Shown here piece by piece: positions 1 to 5,301 of a stretch of DNA of 5,305 nt. A program made the position numbers and the translations under genes. Location of the stretch: NCBI GenBank assembly GCA_029052085.1, contig JAIDJS010000340.1:1-5305 (forward strand), written 5' to 3'. Numbering within the stretch: the stretch's first letter is position 1; every line of letters starts with the position of its first letter. Source of the DNA: Eubacterium sp. Its GTDB lineage: Bacteria; Bacillota; Clostridia; Oscillospirales; Acutalibacteraceae. The notes beneath the pieces were generated by a model that was not told the DNA's origin, did not search any database, and saw only the letters and a program-made list of their open reading frames with translations.

Positions 1-21
1 GGGAAAACAACAGCAAAATGA
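1..21 (+). CDS. Possible 3' end of an upstream gene (partial)
   Basis: Frame 1 of the first bases reads GKTTAK followed by TGA at 19-21. That stop overlaps the ATG at 18 in an ATGA arrangement, which is typical of translationally coupled operon genes. Only six residues are visible, so nothing can be said about function. The main support is the overlap itself, plus the lack of a well-spaced ribosome binding site before position 18, which would fit coupling to an upstream gene. The alternative is that these bases are simply a leader, or that the downstream gene starts further upstream, because its own frame is also open to the window edge. Confidence 0.35.
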   Translation, partial: GKTTAK

Positions 22-260
22 ATTTAAGTGATGAACAGATGAAAAAAATATTGAAAAATGCTTCCAGAAAAGCAGGTGTTGATGTAAATCAAATGAAATC
101 AGCAGCAGAAAGCGGAAAACTTGATGATTTTATTGGAAAAAATCTTTCAGGTGAGGCTTCTCAAAAGCTGAAATCTGTATTAAGTGATAAAAATGCAGCC
201 GAAAAGCTGCTTTCAACTCCCGAAGCAAAGGAGCTTCTGAAAAATTTATTAAAAGGATAA
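18..260 (+). CDS. Uncharacterised small helical protein (80 aa)
   Basis: I do not recognise a named family. The protein is short, lysine-rich and leucine/alanine-rich. It has no cysteine, no tryptophan, no signal peptide and no membrane segment, so it should be a soluble cytoplasmic protein made almost entirely of amphipathic helices. It looks like two similar helical halves: residues about 3-40, with a turn at AGVDVNQ, and about 43-80, ending LLKNLLKG. The start at 18 is tentative: the only purine-rich stretch upstream (GGGA at the window edge) is too far for a good ribosome binding site, and the frame stays open to base 1. An ATGA overlap with a possible upstream stop favours coupling. It is followed after 3 bases by another small gene, so it sits in an operon of small proteins. 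The function is unknown; the gene is likely real because of its compact operon setting and clean composition. Confidence 0.75.
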   Translation: MNLSDEQMKKILKNASRKAGVDVNQMKSAAESGKLDDFIGKNLSGEASQKLKSVLSDKNAAEKLLSTPEAKELLKNLLKG

Positions 261-263
261 GAT

Positions 264-620
264 ATGGATAATTTAAACGATATTATTGCAAGCCTTTCGT
301 CTGATGATATCAATATGCTAAAGGGCGTTGCTTCTTCCATTTTAGGCGAGGATTCTTCAAATTCAAATAATAATCCTCCTGCTGAAGAAAATAAACCTCA
401 AAACGCCCTTTCTTCGCTGGGCTTTAACGGCGATGATTTTAATATGATGATGAAAGCAAAAAGTATATTTGACAGAATGAATAAAACTTCAAATAAAAAC
501 ACTGATTTGATTTTGGCTCTTAAGCCCCATCTTTCTCCTGAAAACCGAAATAAGGCAGATACGGCAATCAGAATTCTGAAAATGTTTGAAATGCTGCCTT
601 TATTAAAGGATTTGTTTTAA
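264..620 (+). CDS. Uncharacterised small protein with conserved-looking C-terminal helical module (118 aa)
   Basis: No named family can be assigned. Three parts are visible: an N-terminal helical segment (about residues 1-28, with repeated LSSDD/INMLKG-type pattern), a low-complexity linker rich in Asn, Ser, Pro and Glu (about 29-50), and a C-terminal module (about 78-118). The C-terminal module contains LILALKPHLSPENR followed by an amphipathic helix ending LPLLKDLF. From memory, similar 'LALKP-hL' endings occur in small hypothetical proteins of Clostridia; I could not check this. There is no signal peptide or clear membrane helix. The start is preceded by AAAGGA (252-257) and lies 3 bases after the previous gene; its TAA directly abuts the ATG of the next gene. 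The three genes are therefore probably translated together and may act in one process. Confidence 0.78.
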   Translation: MDNLNDIIASLSSDDINMLKGVASSILGEDSSNSNNNPPAEENKPQNALSSLGFNGDDFNMMMKAKSIFDRMNKTSNKNTDLILALKPHLSPENRNKADTAIRILKMFEMLPLLKDLF

Positions 621-926
621 ATGGCATCTTTTTCAAATATGGATATTGAGGAAGCAAAACGGCGTGTTCGTGAAATGCAGAGCAGAGCGGAAAGCTATGT
701 TCCGCACGAAAAAGAGAATAAAAACAATCAAAACAGTGTAAATACGTAAAAAAAGAATACTTCTTCTCCTCTGCCCGAAACGTAAGAAAAGCCGAATGAA
801 GAAAAACCAAATGAAAATGATGAAAAGGACAGTTCATATTTCATTATTCTTATTCTTCTTATGCTTTTGTCCCATGAAGGGGCAGACAACAAACTGCTTC
901 TTGCATTGCTTTATTTGCTGCTGTAA
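621..926 (+). pseudogene. Third small operon gene, interrupted by two in-frame TAA codons
   Basis: The ATG abuts the previous stop and has AAGGA at 606-610, so initiation looks normal. The frame gives a charged N-terminal helix (IEEAKRRVREMQSRAES, residues about 9-25), a polar linker, then TAA at codon 43 (747-749) and again at codon 55 (783-785). It continues in the same frame through an acidic Asn/Glu/Lys linker to a strongly hydrophobic end: IILILLMLLS (about 75-84), a short polar turn, and LLLALLYLLL (about 92-101). The true stop is at 924-926, just before the terminator. The sensible protein-like composition after both stops, the absence of any frameshift, and the end matching the operon end indicate an ancestral gene of about 101 codons. 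Both stops follow ACG and could each arise from CAA (Gln) by one C-to-T change. As it stands only a 42-residue N-terminal peptide would be made, without the putative membrane hairpin, unless there is readthrough. TAA is a normal stop in the neighbouring genes, so a recoded genetic code is not supported. Confidence 0.65.
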
Positions 927-970
927 AATCTTTTACAAGATTTCTGCCAAAATGCGGGAGGCAGTTTTTT
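926..970 (+). terminator. Tandem hairpins and T-run ending the small-gene operon
   Basis: Two inverted repeats follow the last stop. The first is a perfect 7-bp AT-rich hairpin (AAATCTT at 926-932, loop TTAC, AAGATTT at 937-943). The second has a 5-bp GC-rich stem (CTGCC at 944-948, GGCAG at 960-964) followed directly by six T residues (965-970). The second hairpin plus T-run is the likely intrinsic terminator, though its stem is short with an 11-base loop. It separates the small-gene operon from lgt. Confidence 0.6.
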
Positions 971-1001
971 AATAAATTTATTTATATATGGAAATAATTG
1001 T

Positions 1002-1020
1002 TATGATATGATATGATATA
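1002..1020 (+). promoter_or_regulatory. Candidate lgt promoter region made of TATGA tandem repeats
   Basis: The sequence carries nearly four head-to-tail copies of TATGA, giving three overlapping TATGAT hexamers (1002, 1007, 1012). The second and third of these are preceded by TG one base upstream (TGnTATGAT), the extended -10 pattern. No good -35 hexamer lies at a standard spacing. This is the only promoter-like stretch between the terminator ending at 970 and the lgt start, so it probably drives lgt-folD-kinase, but which copy is used cannot be decided from sequence. Confidence 0.4.
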
Positions 1021-1056
1021 GAAAATATATTTAAAGGATTAATAAGAGGAATTGCT

Positions 1057-2064
1057 ATGAGTGATTTTACAAGAGTGTATTTTGAGGGGCTCGGTATTGA
1101 GTTCGATTTGCCGTCTGTTGCCTTTTCTATCGGCGGATATGAGGTGCATTGGTACGGCATTATTATTGCCTTCGGTTTTGCCCTTGCTGTGCTTTACGGC
1201 GGCAGAATGGCATATAAATGGAAAATGAGCCTTGACGGAATGGTTGATGTTCTGCTGTGGGGTACTGTATTCGGAATTATCTGCGCCCGCGCATATTATG
1301 TTATTTTTCAGTGGGATTATTATAGTATCCACCCAAGTGAAATTATTGCAATCTGGAATGGCGGTATTGCAATTTACGGCGGAATAATCGGTGCATTAAT
1401 CGGTGCGAAAATCGGTTGCAAGGTTGGTAAAATTAATTTTCAGAATCTGCTTGATTTAGGTGCGCTTGGTCTTTTGATAGGACAAGGCATTGGCAGATGG
1501 GGCAATTTCTTTAATCAGGAAGCATTCGGAGCAAATACCGACACGGCACTTTTCCGTATGTGGTCCTTAAAAATCAGAGATTCTTTGGTACAGGACCAGG
1601 CAGATTTGCTTTCAAAGGGTATGGAGGTTGATCCTGATAAGGCAGTTCATCCAACCTTCCTTTATGAAAGCATCTGGTGTATTGCAGTATTTGTTCTTCT
1701 TCATATTGTTGTAACGAAGTTCAGAAAGTTCAAGGGAGAGATTTTTCTGCTTTACGGAATTTTCTATGGCTTGGAACGCACAGTTGTTGAGGGAATGAGA
1801 ACGGATAGTCTTTATGTTCCGAATACAGCTATCCGAGTAAGCCAGCTCCTTTCGGCAGTCATTGTTGTTGTGTTTACCATTTGGCTTATTATAATGCTTG
1901 TAAAGCTGAAAAAGGGTACGCTTTCAAGAAAGTATCTTATCAATCCGCCGCCGATTCCGTTTGTGCTTCCAAGTGCTCCCGTTGTGGTTTCTTATAAATA
2001 TACAAACAGCAAAGGTACATCATCTGATACAGATTTCTTTAAAGTAATGAAGGAGGATAAATAA
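1057..2064 (+). CDS. lgt: Phosphatidylglycerol--prolipoprotein diacylglyceryl transferase
   Basis: This integral membrane enzyme moves a diacylglyceryl group from phosphatidylglycerol to the lipobox cysteine of prolipoproteins, the first step of bacterial lipoprotein maturation. The Lgt signature GRWGNFFNQEAFG lies at residues 146-158. Other family landmarks are HWYG near residue 31, GGIAIYGG near 102-109, HPTFLYES at 198-205, and the ER(T)..E..RTDSL block at 240-251 with the conserved Arg at 248. Several hydrophobic segments span the protein, the last at about residues 260-284. Tyr occupies the place where the E. coli enzyme has a His in its HGG motif; as I recall this is usual in Firmicutes. 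The start at 1057 has AGAGGA at 1045-1050 with 6-base spacing. After the last membrane segment there is a tail of about 48 residues (288-335), partly proline-rich, that goes beyond the usual core length of roughly 260-290. Its stop abuts the folD start, so the two are co-transcribed. Confidence 0.97.
   Translation: MSDFTRVYFEGLGIEFDLPSVAFSIGGYEVHWYGIIIAFGFALAVLYGGRMAYKWKMSLDGMVDVLLWGTVFGIICARAYYVIFQWDYYSIHPSEIIAIWNGGIAIYGGIIGALIGAKIGCKVGKINFQNLLDLGALGLLIGQGIGRWGNFFNQEAFGANTDTALFRMWSLKIRDSLVQDQADLLSKGMEVDPDKAVHPTFLYESIWCIAVFVLLHIVVTKFRKFKGEIFLLYGIFYGLERTVVEGMRTDSLYVPNTAIRVSQLLSAVIVVVFTIWLIIMLVKLKKGTLSRKYLINPPPIPFVLPSAPVVVSYKYTNSKGTSSDTDFFKVMKEDK
2050..2056 (+). promoter_or_regulatory. Ribosome binding site of folD, inside the end of lgt
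   Basis: AAGGAGG is a perfect Shine-Dalgarno match 8 bases before the ATG at 2065. It is embedded in the last codons of lgt. It fixes the folD start and implies strong translation coupled to lgt. Confidence 0.85.
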
Positions 2065-2916
2065 ATGAATATTATTGATGGAAAAGCAGTATCAAAAGCA
2101 GTTCGTGAAAGAGTTGCTGCTGAAACAGAGGAATTAAAGAAAAAGGGAGTTACACCCGGTCTGGCCGTTATTATTGTAGGCGAGGATCCTGCCTCTCAGG
2201 TTTATGTAAGAAATAAGGAAAAGGCGTGTGAAGAGGTTGGCTTTTACAGTGAAAAGTTTGCACTTCCCGAAAATACAACACAGGAGGAGCTTAATGCGCT
2301 TGTTCATGAGCTTAATGAGCGTAAGGATATAAACGGTATTCTCTGCCAGCTTCCTTTGCCGAAGCATCTTGATGATAAAGAGGTAATCAATCTTATTAAT
2401 CCGATTAAGGATGTTGATGCGTTTCATCCTGTAAATGTAGGTGCAATTATGATTGGCGATTATCATTTCCTTCCGTGTACTCCTGCCGGTGTTATGGAGC
2501 TTATCCATTCAACAGGTGTTGATGTATGCGGTAAAAAGGCAGTTGTTATCGGAAGAAGCAATATTGTCGGTAAGCCGATGGCAATGCTTCTTCTTCATGA
2601 AAATGCAACTGTGGAAATTACACATTCAAGAACCCGGAATTTATCTGAGATAACAGCCGGAGCAGATATACTTGTTGCTGCTATCGGCAAGGCAAAATTT
2701 GTTACCGCCGATATGGTTAAGGAGGGCGCAGTTGTTATTGATGTTGGTATGAACAGGGATGAAAACGGCAAGCTCTGCGGCGATGTTGATTTTGAAGCTG
2801 TTAAGGATAAATGCTCCTATATTACGCCTGTTCCCGGCGGAGTAGGTCCTATGACAATTTCTATGCTGATGCAGAATACCCTTACCGCCGCTAAAATACA
2901 GAATGGTATAGAGTAA
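2065..2916 (+). CDS. folD: Bifunctional methylene-THF dehydrogenase / methenyl-THF cyclohydrolase
   Basis: FolD interconverts 5,10-methylene-tetrahydrofolate, 5,10-methenyl-tetrahydrofolate and 10-formyl-tetrahydrofolate using NADP(H), supplying one-carbon units for purines and formyl-Met-tRNA in the cytoplasm. The 283-residue length is normal for the family. The catalytic N-terminal domain shows Y47VRNK51 (the Tyr and catalytic Lys of the family), CQLPLP near residue 94, and DVDAFHP near 116. The Rossmann nucleotide-binding domain contains [10 protein letters not shown] at 163-172, THSRT near 187, and VIDVGMN near 225. The C-terminal folate-site signature [11 protein letters not shown] is at 254-264. 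All key motifs are intact, so the enzyme should be active. It begins immediately after lgt with no gap and ends in a TAATG overlap with the kinase gene. Confidence 0.97.
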   Translation: MNIIDGKAVSKAVRERVAAETEELKKKGVTPGLAVIIVGEDPASQVYVRNKEKACEEVGFYSEKFALPENTTQEELNALVHELNERKDINGILCQLPLPKHLDDKEVINLINPIKDVDAFHPVNVGAIMIGDYHFLPCTPAGVMELIHSTGVDVCGKKAVVIGRSNIVGKPMAMLLLHENATVEITHSRTRNLSEITAGADILVAAIGKAKFVTADMVKEGAVVIDVGMNRDENGKLCGDVDFEAVKDKCSYITPVPGGVGPMTISMLMQNTLTAAKIQNGIE

Positions 2917-3905
2917 TGGATAATCATTTATTTGATAAAATCTGTGATTACTGTAAATTAGGCTTGCCTGTTGGTAAGCCTAAAAGTATTTCAGGCGGAT
3001 ATATGCATAAAATGTTCCGTATTAAAACAAGCAGCGGCGATTATGCTGTTAAGCTTCTTAACCCTGCTGTCATGATGAGAGAAGCTGTTATGGATAATTT
3101 TATGTTAGCAGAAAATCTTGAAACGAAGCTTCAATTGGCAGATATTCCGGTTGTGCCTTCTTTAGAGTTTTACGGTAAAAAAATGCAGTGTATTGATAAT
3201 CAGTATTTCTATGTGTTTGATTGGATAAACGGCAAATCTCTGAATCAAAAGAGAATAAAAAAAGAGCATTGTGAAACTGTTGGTAAAGTATTAGCACGAA
3301 TACATAAATTGGAATGTTCAGAAGAATATGCTGAAAAAAGCGATGTAGTCATTGATTGGGATTTCTATATAGAAAAAGCAAAAGATATATGCCCCAAGGT
3401 GTCGAAATTATTATCAGCTAATAAAGAGCTTCTTTATAAATCAATGTCAAAGGGTAATCTGGCTTATAAAAGAATTCCGAAAACAGTGTGTGTATCCAAT
3501 GGAGATATGGACAGCAAAAATGTTTTGTGGGTTGATAATAAACCTCAAATTATTGATTTGGAATGTTTGAATTACGGTAATCCTTTTACCGAGCTTTTTC
3601 AGCTTTCTCTTTGCTGGTGCGGTTATGAGCAATGCAGAATAAATTATGATTTGCTGGATGCTTTTATTAAGTCCTATATAGCTGAATACGGTGACTTTAA
3701 TGCTGACTGGGAGGATTTATACTATAGCAATATCGGCAGACTCGAATGGCTGGAATATAATGTTAAACGGGCATTGTTTATTGAGTGCAACGATAAAGCT
3801 GAACAAAAGCTTGGTATTGACCAAGTGAAAGAAACGATGAAGCATATTGTTTTTTATGAAAATGAAAAAGATAAATTATTGTCATATTTAAAAAGTATTG
3901 TTTAG
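2916..3905 (+). CDS. APH/choline-kinase-fold phosphotransferase of unknown substrate
   Basis: This 329-residue protein has the layout of the aminoglycoside phosphotransferase-like kinase superfamily. A Gly-containing nucleotide loop (SGGYMHKMFRI, about 26-36) is followed by the ATP-lysine in YAVKLL (K46) and a helix-C-like Glu (E56). A hinge lies at about YFYVFDWINGKSL. The catalytic loop is SNGDMDSKNVLW, with D197 as the likely catalytic base and N202 as a metal ligand. The DFG-equivalent is IIDLE, with D214. The usual His of the HGD motif is Asn here (N195); the metal-binding residues are intact, so it is probably active. The C-terminal part is helical and rich in Trp, Tyr and Cys, as expected for a substrate-binding lobe. 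The ATG overlaps the folD stop by one base with only a weak ribosome site, so translation is probably coupled. The substrate could be a sugar, an amino alcohol or another small molecule; nothing in the sequence shows drug resistance. Confidence 0.85.
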   Translation: MDNHLFDKICDYCKLGLPVGKPKSISGGYMHKMFRIKTSSGDYAVKLLNPAVMMREAVMDNFMLAENLETKLQLADIPVVPSLEFYGKKMQCIDNQYFYVFDWINGKSLNQKRIKKEHCETVGKVLARIHKLECSEEYAEKSDVVIDWDFYIEKAKDICPKVSKLLSANKELLYKSMSKGNLAYKRIPKTVCVSNGDMDSKNVLWVDNKPQIIDLECLNYGNPFTELFQLSLCWCGYEQCRINYDLLDAFIKSYIAEYGDFNADWEDLYYSNIGRLEWLEYNVKRALFIECNDKAEQKLGIDQVKETMKHIVFYENEKDKLLSYLKSIV

Positions 3906-3927
3906 AATAATAGTTTTATGATATAAT
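3898..3927 (+). promoter_or_regulatory. Extended -10 promoter of the cysteine-rich gene
   Basis: TTGTTT (3898-3903, overlapping the end of the kinase gene) is separated by 18 bases from a perfect TATAAT (3922-3927). TG lies at 3919-3920, giving TGATATAAT, an extended -10. Transcription should start near 3933-3935, leaving a leader of about 37 bases. This means the gene at 3971 can be expressed independently of the lgt operon. Confidence 0.75.
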
Positions 3928-3940
3928 AACCTCATAAAAC
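3913..3940. repeat. Perfect 9-bp inverted repeat around the -10 box (putative operator)
   Basis: GTTTTATGA (3913-3921) and TCATAAAAC (3932-3940) are exact reverse complements, separated by a 10-base spacer that contains the TATAAT box. The dyad covers the -10 and the expected transcription start, which is where a dimeric repressor would bind. It lacks a following T-run and its arms are AT-rich, so it is unlikely to be a terminator for the kinase gene. Its left arm would lie upstream of the transcript start, so it is not a leader hairpin of this gene. The binding protein is unknown. Confidence 0.55.
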
Positions 3941-3955
3941 GTTGTATCATCAATT

Positions 3956-3964
3956 GGAGGGGGA
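3956..3964 (+). promoter_or_regulatory. Ribosome binding site deciding the start at 3971
   Basis: GGAGGGGGA is a strong Shine-Dalgarno sequence. It is only a few bases from a TTG at 3965 but 6-10 bases from the ATG at 3971, so the ATG is the better start. This trims two residues from the longest open frame. Confidence 0.75.
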
Positions 3965-3970
3965 TTGTTT

Positions 3971-4216
3971 ATGGCGAATTACAGTGTCTGCGGTATTGAT
4001 TGTGATATCTGCAAATATAAGGAAGAAATGAATTGCAAAGGCTGCAAGGAGATTAAAGGAAATGTGTTTTGGGGCGATTGTGAGCTTTATCAGTGCAATT
4101 GTGAAAAGAAACAGGAGCATTGCGGAAAATGCAGTCAGTTTCCATGCAATAAGCTTAAAGAATGGGCTTCAACGGATAATCCCGAACGAATTGATAATCT
4201 CAAAAATTTAATTTAA
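3971..4216 (+). CDS. Cysteine-rich DUF3795-like small protein (81 aa)
   Basis: The protein is small and soluble with 11 cysteines. It has an N-terminal CGIDCDIC (C7, C11, C14), then CKGC (C22, C25), C37, C42, C44, and CGKCSQFPC (C51, C54, C59) followed by KLKEWA. The pattern 'CG-DC--C ... C-GC ... C--C--FPC--L--W' matches my recollection of the DUF3795 family, whose molecular function is not established. The paired cysteines suggest zinc or an iron-sulfur cluster, but this is inference. The whole family pattern is present, so the gene looks intact. It has its own promoter with an overlapping dyad, a strong ribosome binding site, and its own terminator 12 bases after the stop, so it is a single-gene transcription unit, although readthrough from the kinase gene is possible. 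The start codon is ATG at 3971 rather than the TTG at 3965. Confidence 0.85.
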   Translation: MANYSVCGIDCDICKYKEEMNCKGCKEIKGNVFWGDCELYQCNCEKKQEHCGKCSQFPCNKLKEWASTDNPERIDNLKNLI

Positions 4217-4228
4217 TACATATAAGTG

Positions 4229-4260
4229 AAGAGCAGCTGATTTATTCAGCTGCTCTTTTC
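4229..4260 (+). terminator. Strong intrinsic terminator between convergent genes
   Basis: A perfect 12-bp stem (AAGAGCAGCTGA at 4229-4240, TCAGCTGCTCTT at 4246-4257) with a 5-base loop (TTTAT) ends in a short T-run (CTCTTTTCTT). It lies 12 bases after the stop of the cysteine-rich gene. On the other strand it also follows the AraC-type gene, but with a poorer T tract (CTTCACTTATA), so it may work in both directions with the + strand favoured. Confidence 0.88.
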
Positions 4261-4268
4261 TTGGGTTG

Positions 4269-5138
4269 TTATGACTTTTTAATCGGTATCCAGATTTCGC
4301 TTTTGTAATTCTCTGAATTCATTTCCATGGAAGGATAGGCTTCAATATCCATTTCATAGGTTGGCAAATAATCTGCTGTCGGGAAGAATTCAGCGGTTAT
4401 CTTATGCCATGTATTCTGCATAGCTTCCGGCATAGGACCGATACAATCGAATATAAGCCAGCTCCTTGCAGGAATTTCGTTGATTCTGAAGCCGTTTGGA
4501 ATATCAATATCTTTATTGCAAACAGCTGCTATTGAATAATCAAATGTCTTTTTATCCGTTGGAGAGTTTCCATAGCAGATACCAAAGATAAATGATTTAT
4601 CTGTTGTTTTTTCAAGCAGTGTTTTAACTGTTCCGTCCTGATGTGCACGCTCCCAGAATGCCGGAATGGAGTTTTTGTTTATACTGTCATCAATTTTGTG
4701 TGGTTCAACCTTTTCAAGCACCGTGAATGCTTCCTTTTCAACAAGTTTGTAGTTCATAATACTACCGCCTTTCAATATTAAACTAACAGATAAGCGAGAA
4801 AATGTTTTCAGCTTTGAGCCATTTTTCTTTGCACCAGCAGGAGAAATGCCGTGAAATTTTGTAAAAGCTCTTGTGAAGCTTTCAGGGGAATTATAGCCAT
4901 ACTTAAGTGCAACATCAATTACTTTGCTGCCTTTTGTTGCTAACTCTTTGCCGGCGAGAGTCAGCCGTCTGTTTCTTATATATTCGCCAATCGAATATCC
5001 GCAGAGTATTCCGAAAATCTTTTGAAAATAAAAGCTTGATGATGCAGCCTCTTTTGCAACTTCATCATAATCAATGTTTTCGGTTAGGTGCTCTTCAATA
5101 TAATTGATTGCATTTTGTATACCGTTTGCCCAGTTCAT
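4269..5138 (-). CDS. AraC-family regulator with GyrI-like effector-binding domain (289 aa)
   Basis: This is a cytoplasmic transcription regulator. Residues about 5-106 form the AraC/XylS double helix-turn-helix. The first helix pair is DYDEVAKEAASSSFYFQKIF (about 23-42), followed by G-SIGEYIRNRRL (about 47-59). The second has VIDVALKYGYNSPESFTRAF (about 73-92) followed by the family hallmark FHGISPAGAK. A linker with LKGG (122-125) leads to a C-terminal domain (about 128-289) of the GyrI-like/AraC effector-binding type, with motifs such as IPAFWERA, FGICYG and the ending ESEIWIPIK-like NYKSEIWIPIKK. Such domains bind small, often hydrophobic ligands, and related proteins control multidrug export or stress genes; the ligand here is unknown. 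The start at 5138 is chosen because AAGGAG lies 7 bases upstream and the protein begins right at the HTH. A longer open frame to 5276 would run through the promoter. The target is plausibly the divergent gene beginning at 5302. Confidence 0.92.
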   Translation of the reverse strand: MNWANGIQNAINYIEEHLTENIDYDEVAKEAASSSFYFQKIFGILCGYSIGEYIRNRRLTLAGKELATKGSKVIDVALKYGYNSPESFTRAFTKFHGISPAGAKKNGSKLKTFSRLSVSLILKGGSIMNYKLVEKEAFTVLEKVEPHKIDDSINKNSIPAFWERAHQDGTVKTLLEKTTDKSFIFGICYGNSPTDKKTFDYSIAAVCNKDIDIPNGFRINEIPARSWLIFDCIGPMPEAMQNTWHKITAEFFPTADYLPTYEMDIEAYPSMEMNSENYKSEIWIPIKKS

Positions 5139-5145
5139 ATTTTCT

Positions 5146-5151
5146 CTCCTT
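5146..5151 (-). promoter_or_regulatory. Ribosome binding site deciding the regulator start
   Basis: On the - strand this reads AAGGAG, 7 bases before the ATG at 5138. It is the only good Shine-Dalgarno site in the upstream part of this frame and rules in the 289-residue form. Confidence 0.8.
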
Positions 5152-5166
5152 TCCATTGTGATTTTC

Positions 5167-5197
5167 ATTATAGCGGTTATCAATAAGTATATCCTAA
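5167..5197 (-). promoter_or_regulatory. Putative promoter of the AraC-type regulator
   Basis: On the - strand a perfect TATAAT (5167-5172) lies about 29 bases before the start codon. The -35 region is poor; the best candidate is TTAGGA (5192-5197) with a 19-base spacer. A weak -35 would fit a promoter needing activation. An imperfect dyad, GGTTAT...ATATCC (about 5175-5194), lies within the spacer and could be a binding site. Confidence 0.5.
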
Positions 5198-5237
5198 CAT
5201 TTTGTGTTTTTCTCTGCAAGCCTATGAATTCGATATC

Positions 5238-5266
5238 TTGAAAACTTATTCTGTTTATGTTAAACT
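5238..5266 (+). promoter_or_regulatory. Divergent + strand promoter at the window end
   Basis: TTGAAA (5238-5243) and TAAACT (5261-5266) are separated by exactly 17 bases, with TG at 5258-5259 giving an extended -10. Transcription would begin near 5273, leaving about 29 bases before the ATG at 5302. It faces away from the regulator promoter, forming a divergent pair. Confidence 0.6.
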
Positions 5267-5301
5267 TAATTACCATATTTTTATGTTAAAGGGGAATGTT
5301 T

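Noticed and set aside
568..837. Open frame on the - strand (89 codons) opposite the second and third small genes
   Set aside because: It has no ribosome binding site, is rich in Phe/His/Ser/Leu as expected for the antisense of AT-rich coding sequence, and overlaps two operon genes with good start signals.
621..926. Alternative genetic code in which TAA is read as an amino acid
   Set aside because: TAA correctly ends the two preceding small genes, lgt, folD, the cysteine-rich gene and the AraC-type gene, at positions that match gene junctions.
1039..1332. Open frames on the - strand overlapping the lgt start (also 978-1160)
   Set aside because: They lie opposite the conserved Lgt coding region and its promoter, and have antisense-like composition.
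2134..2508. 124-codon open frame on the - strand inside folD
   Set aside because: It is the antisense shadow of a fully conserved FolD region; no start signals and no protein-like domain.
2453..2653. 66-codon + strand open frame inside folD
   Set aside because: It lies in another frame of a conserved gene, with no evidence of independent translation.
2916..3905. Aminoglycoside resistance gene
   Set aside because: Only the broad kinase fold is recognisable; the operon context and the variant catalytic loop give no support for drug modification.
3913..3940. Inverted repeat as a terminator of the kinase gene
   Set aside because: The stem is AT-rich, no T-run follows the right arm, and the loop is a perfect -10 box, so a regulatory site is more likely.
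4907..5107. 66-codon + strand open frame opposite the HTH region of the regulator
   Set aside because: Antisense shadow of a well-recognised HTH domain; no ribosome binding site.
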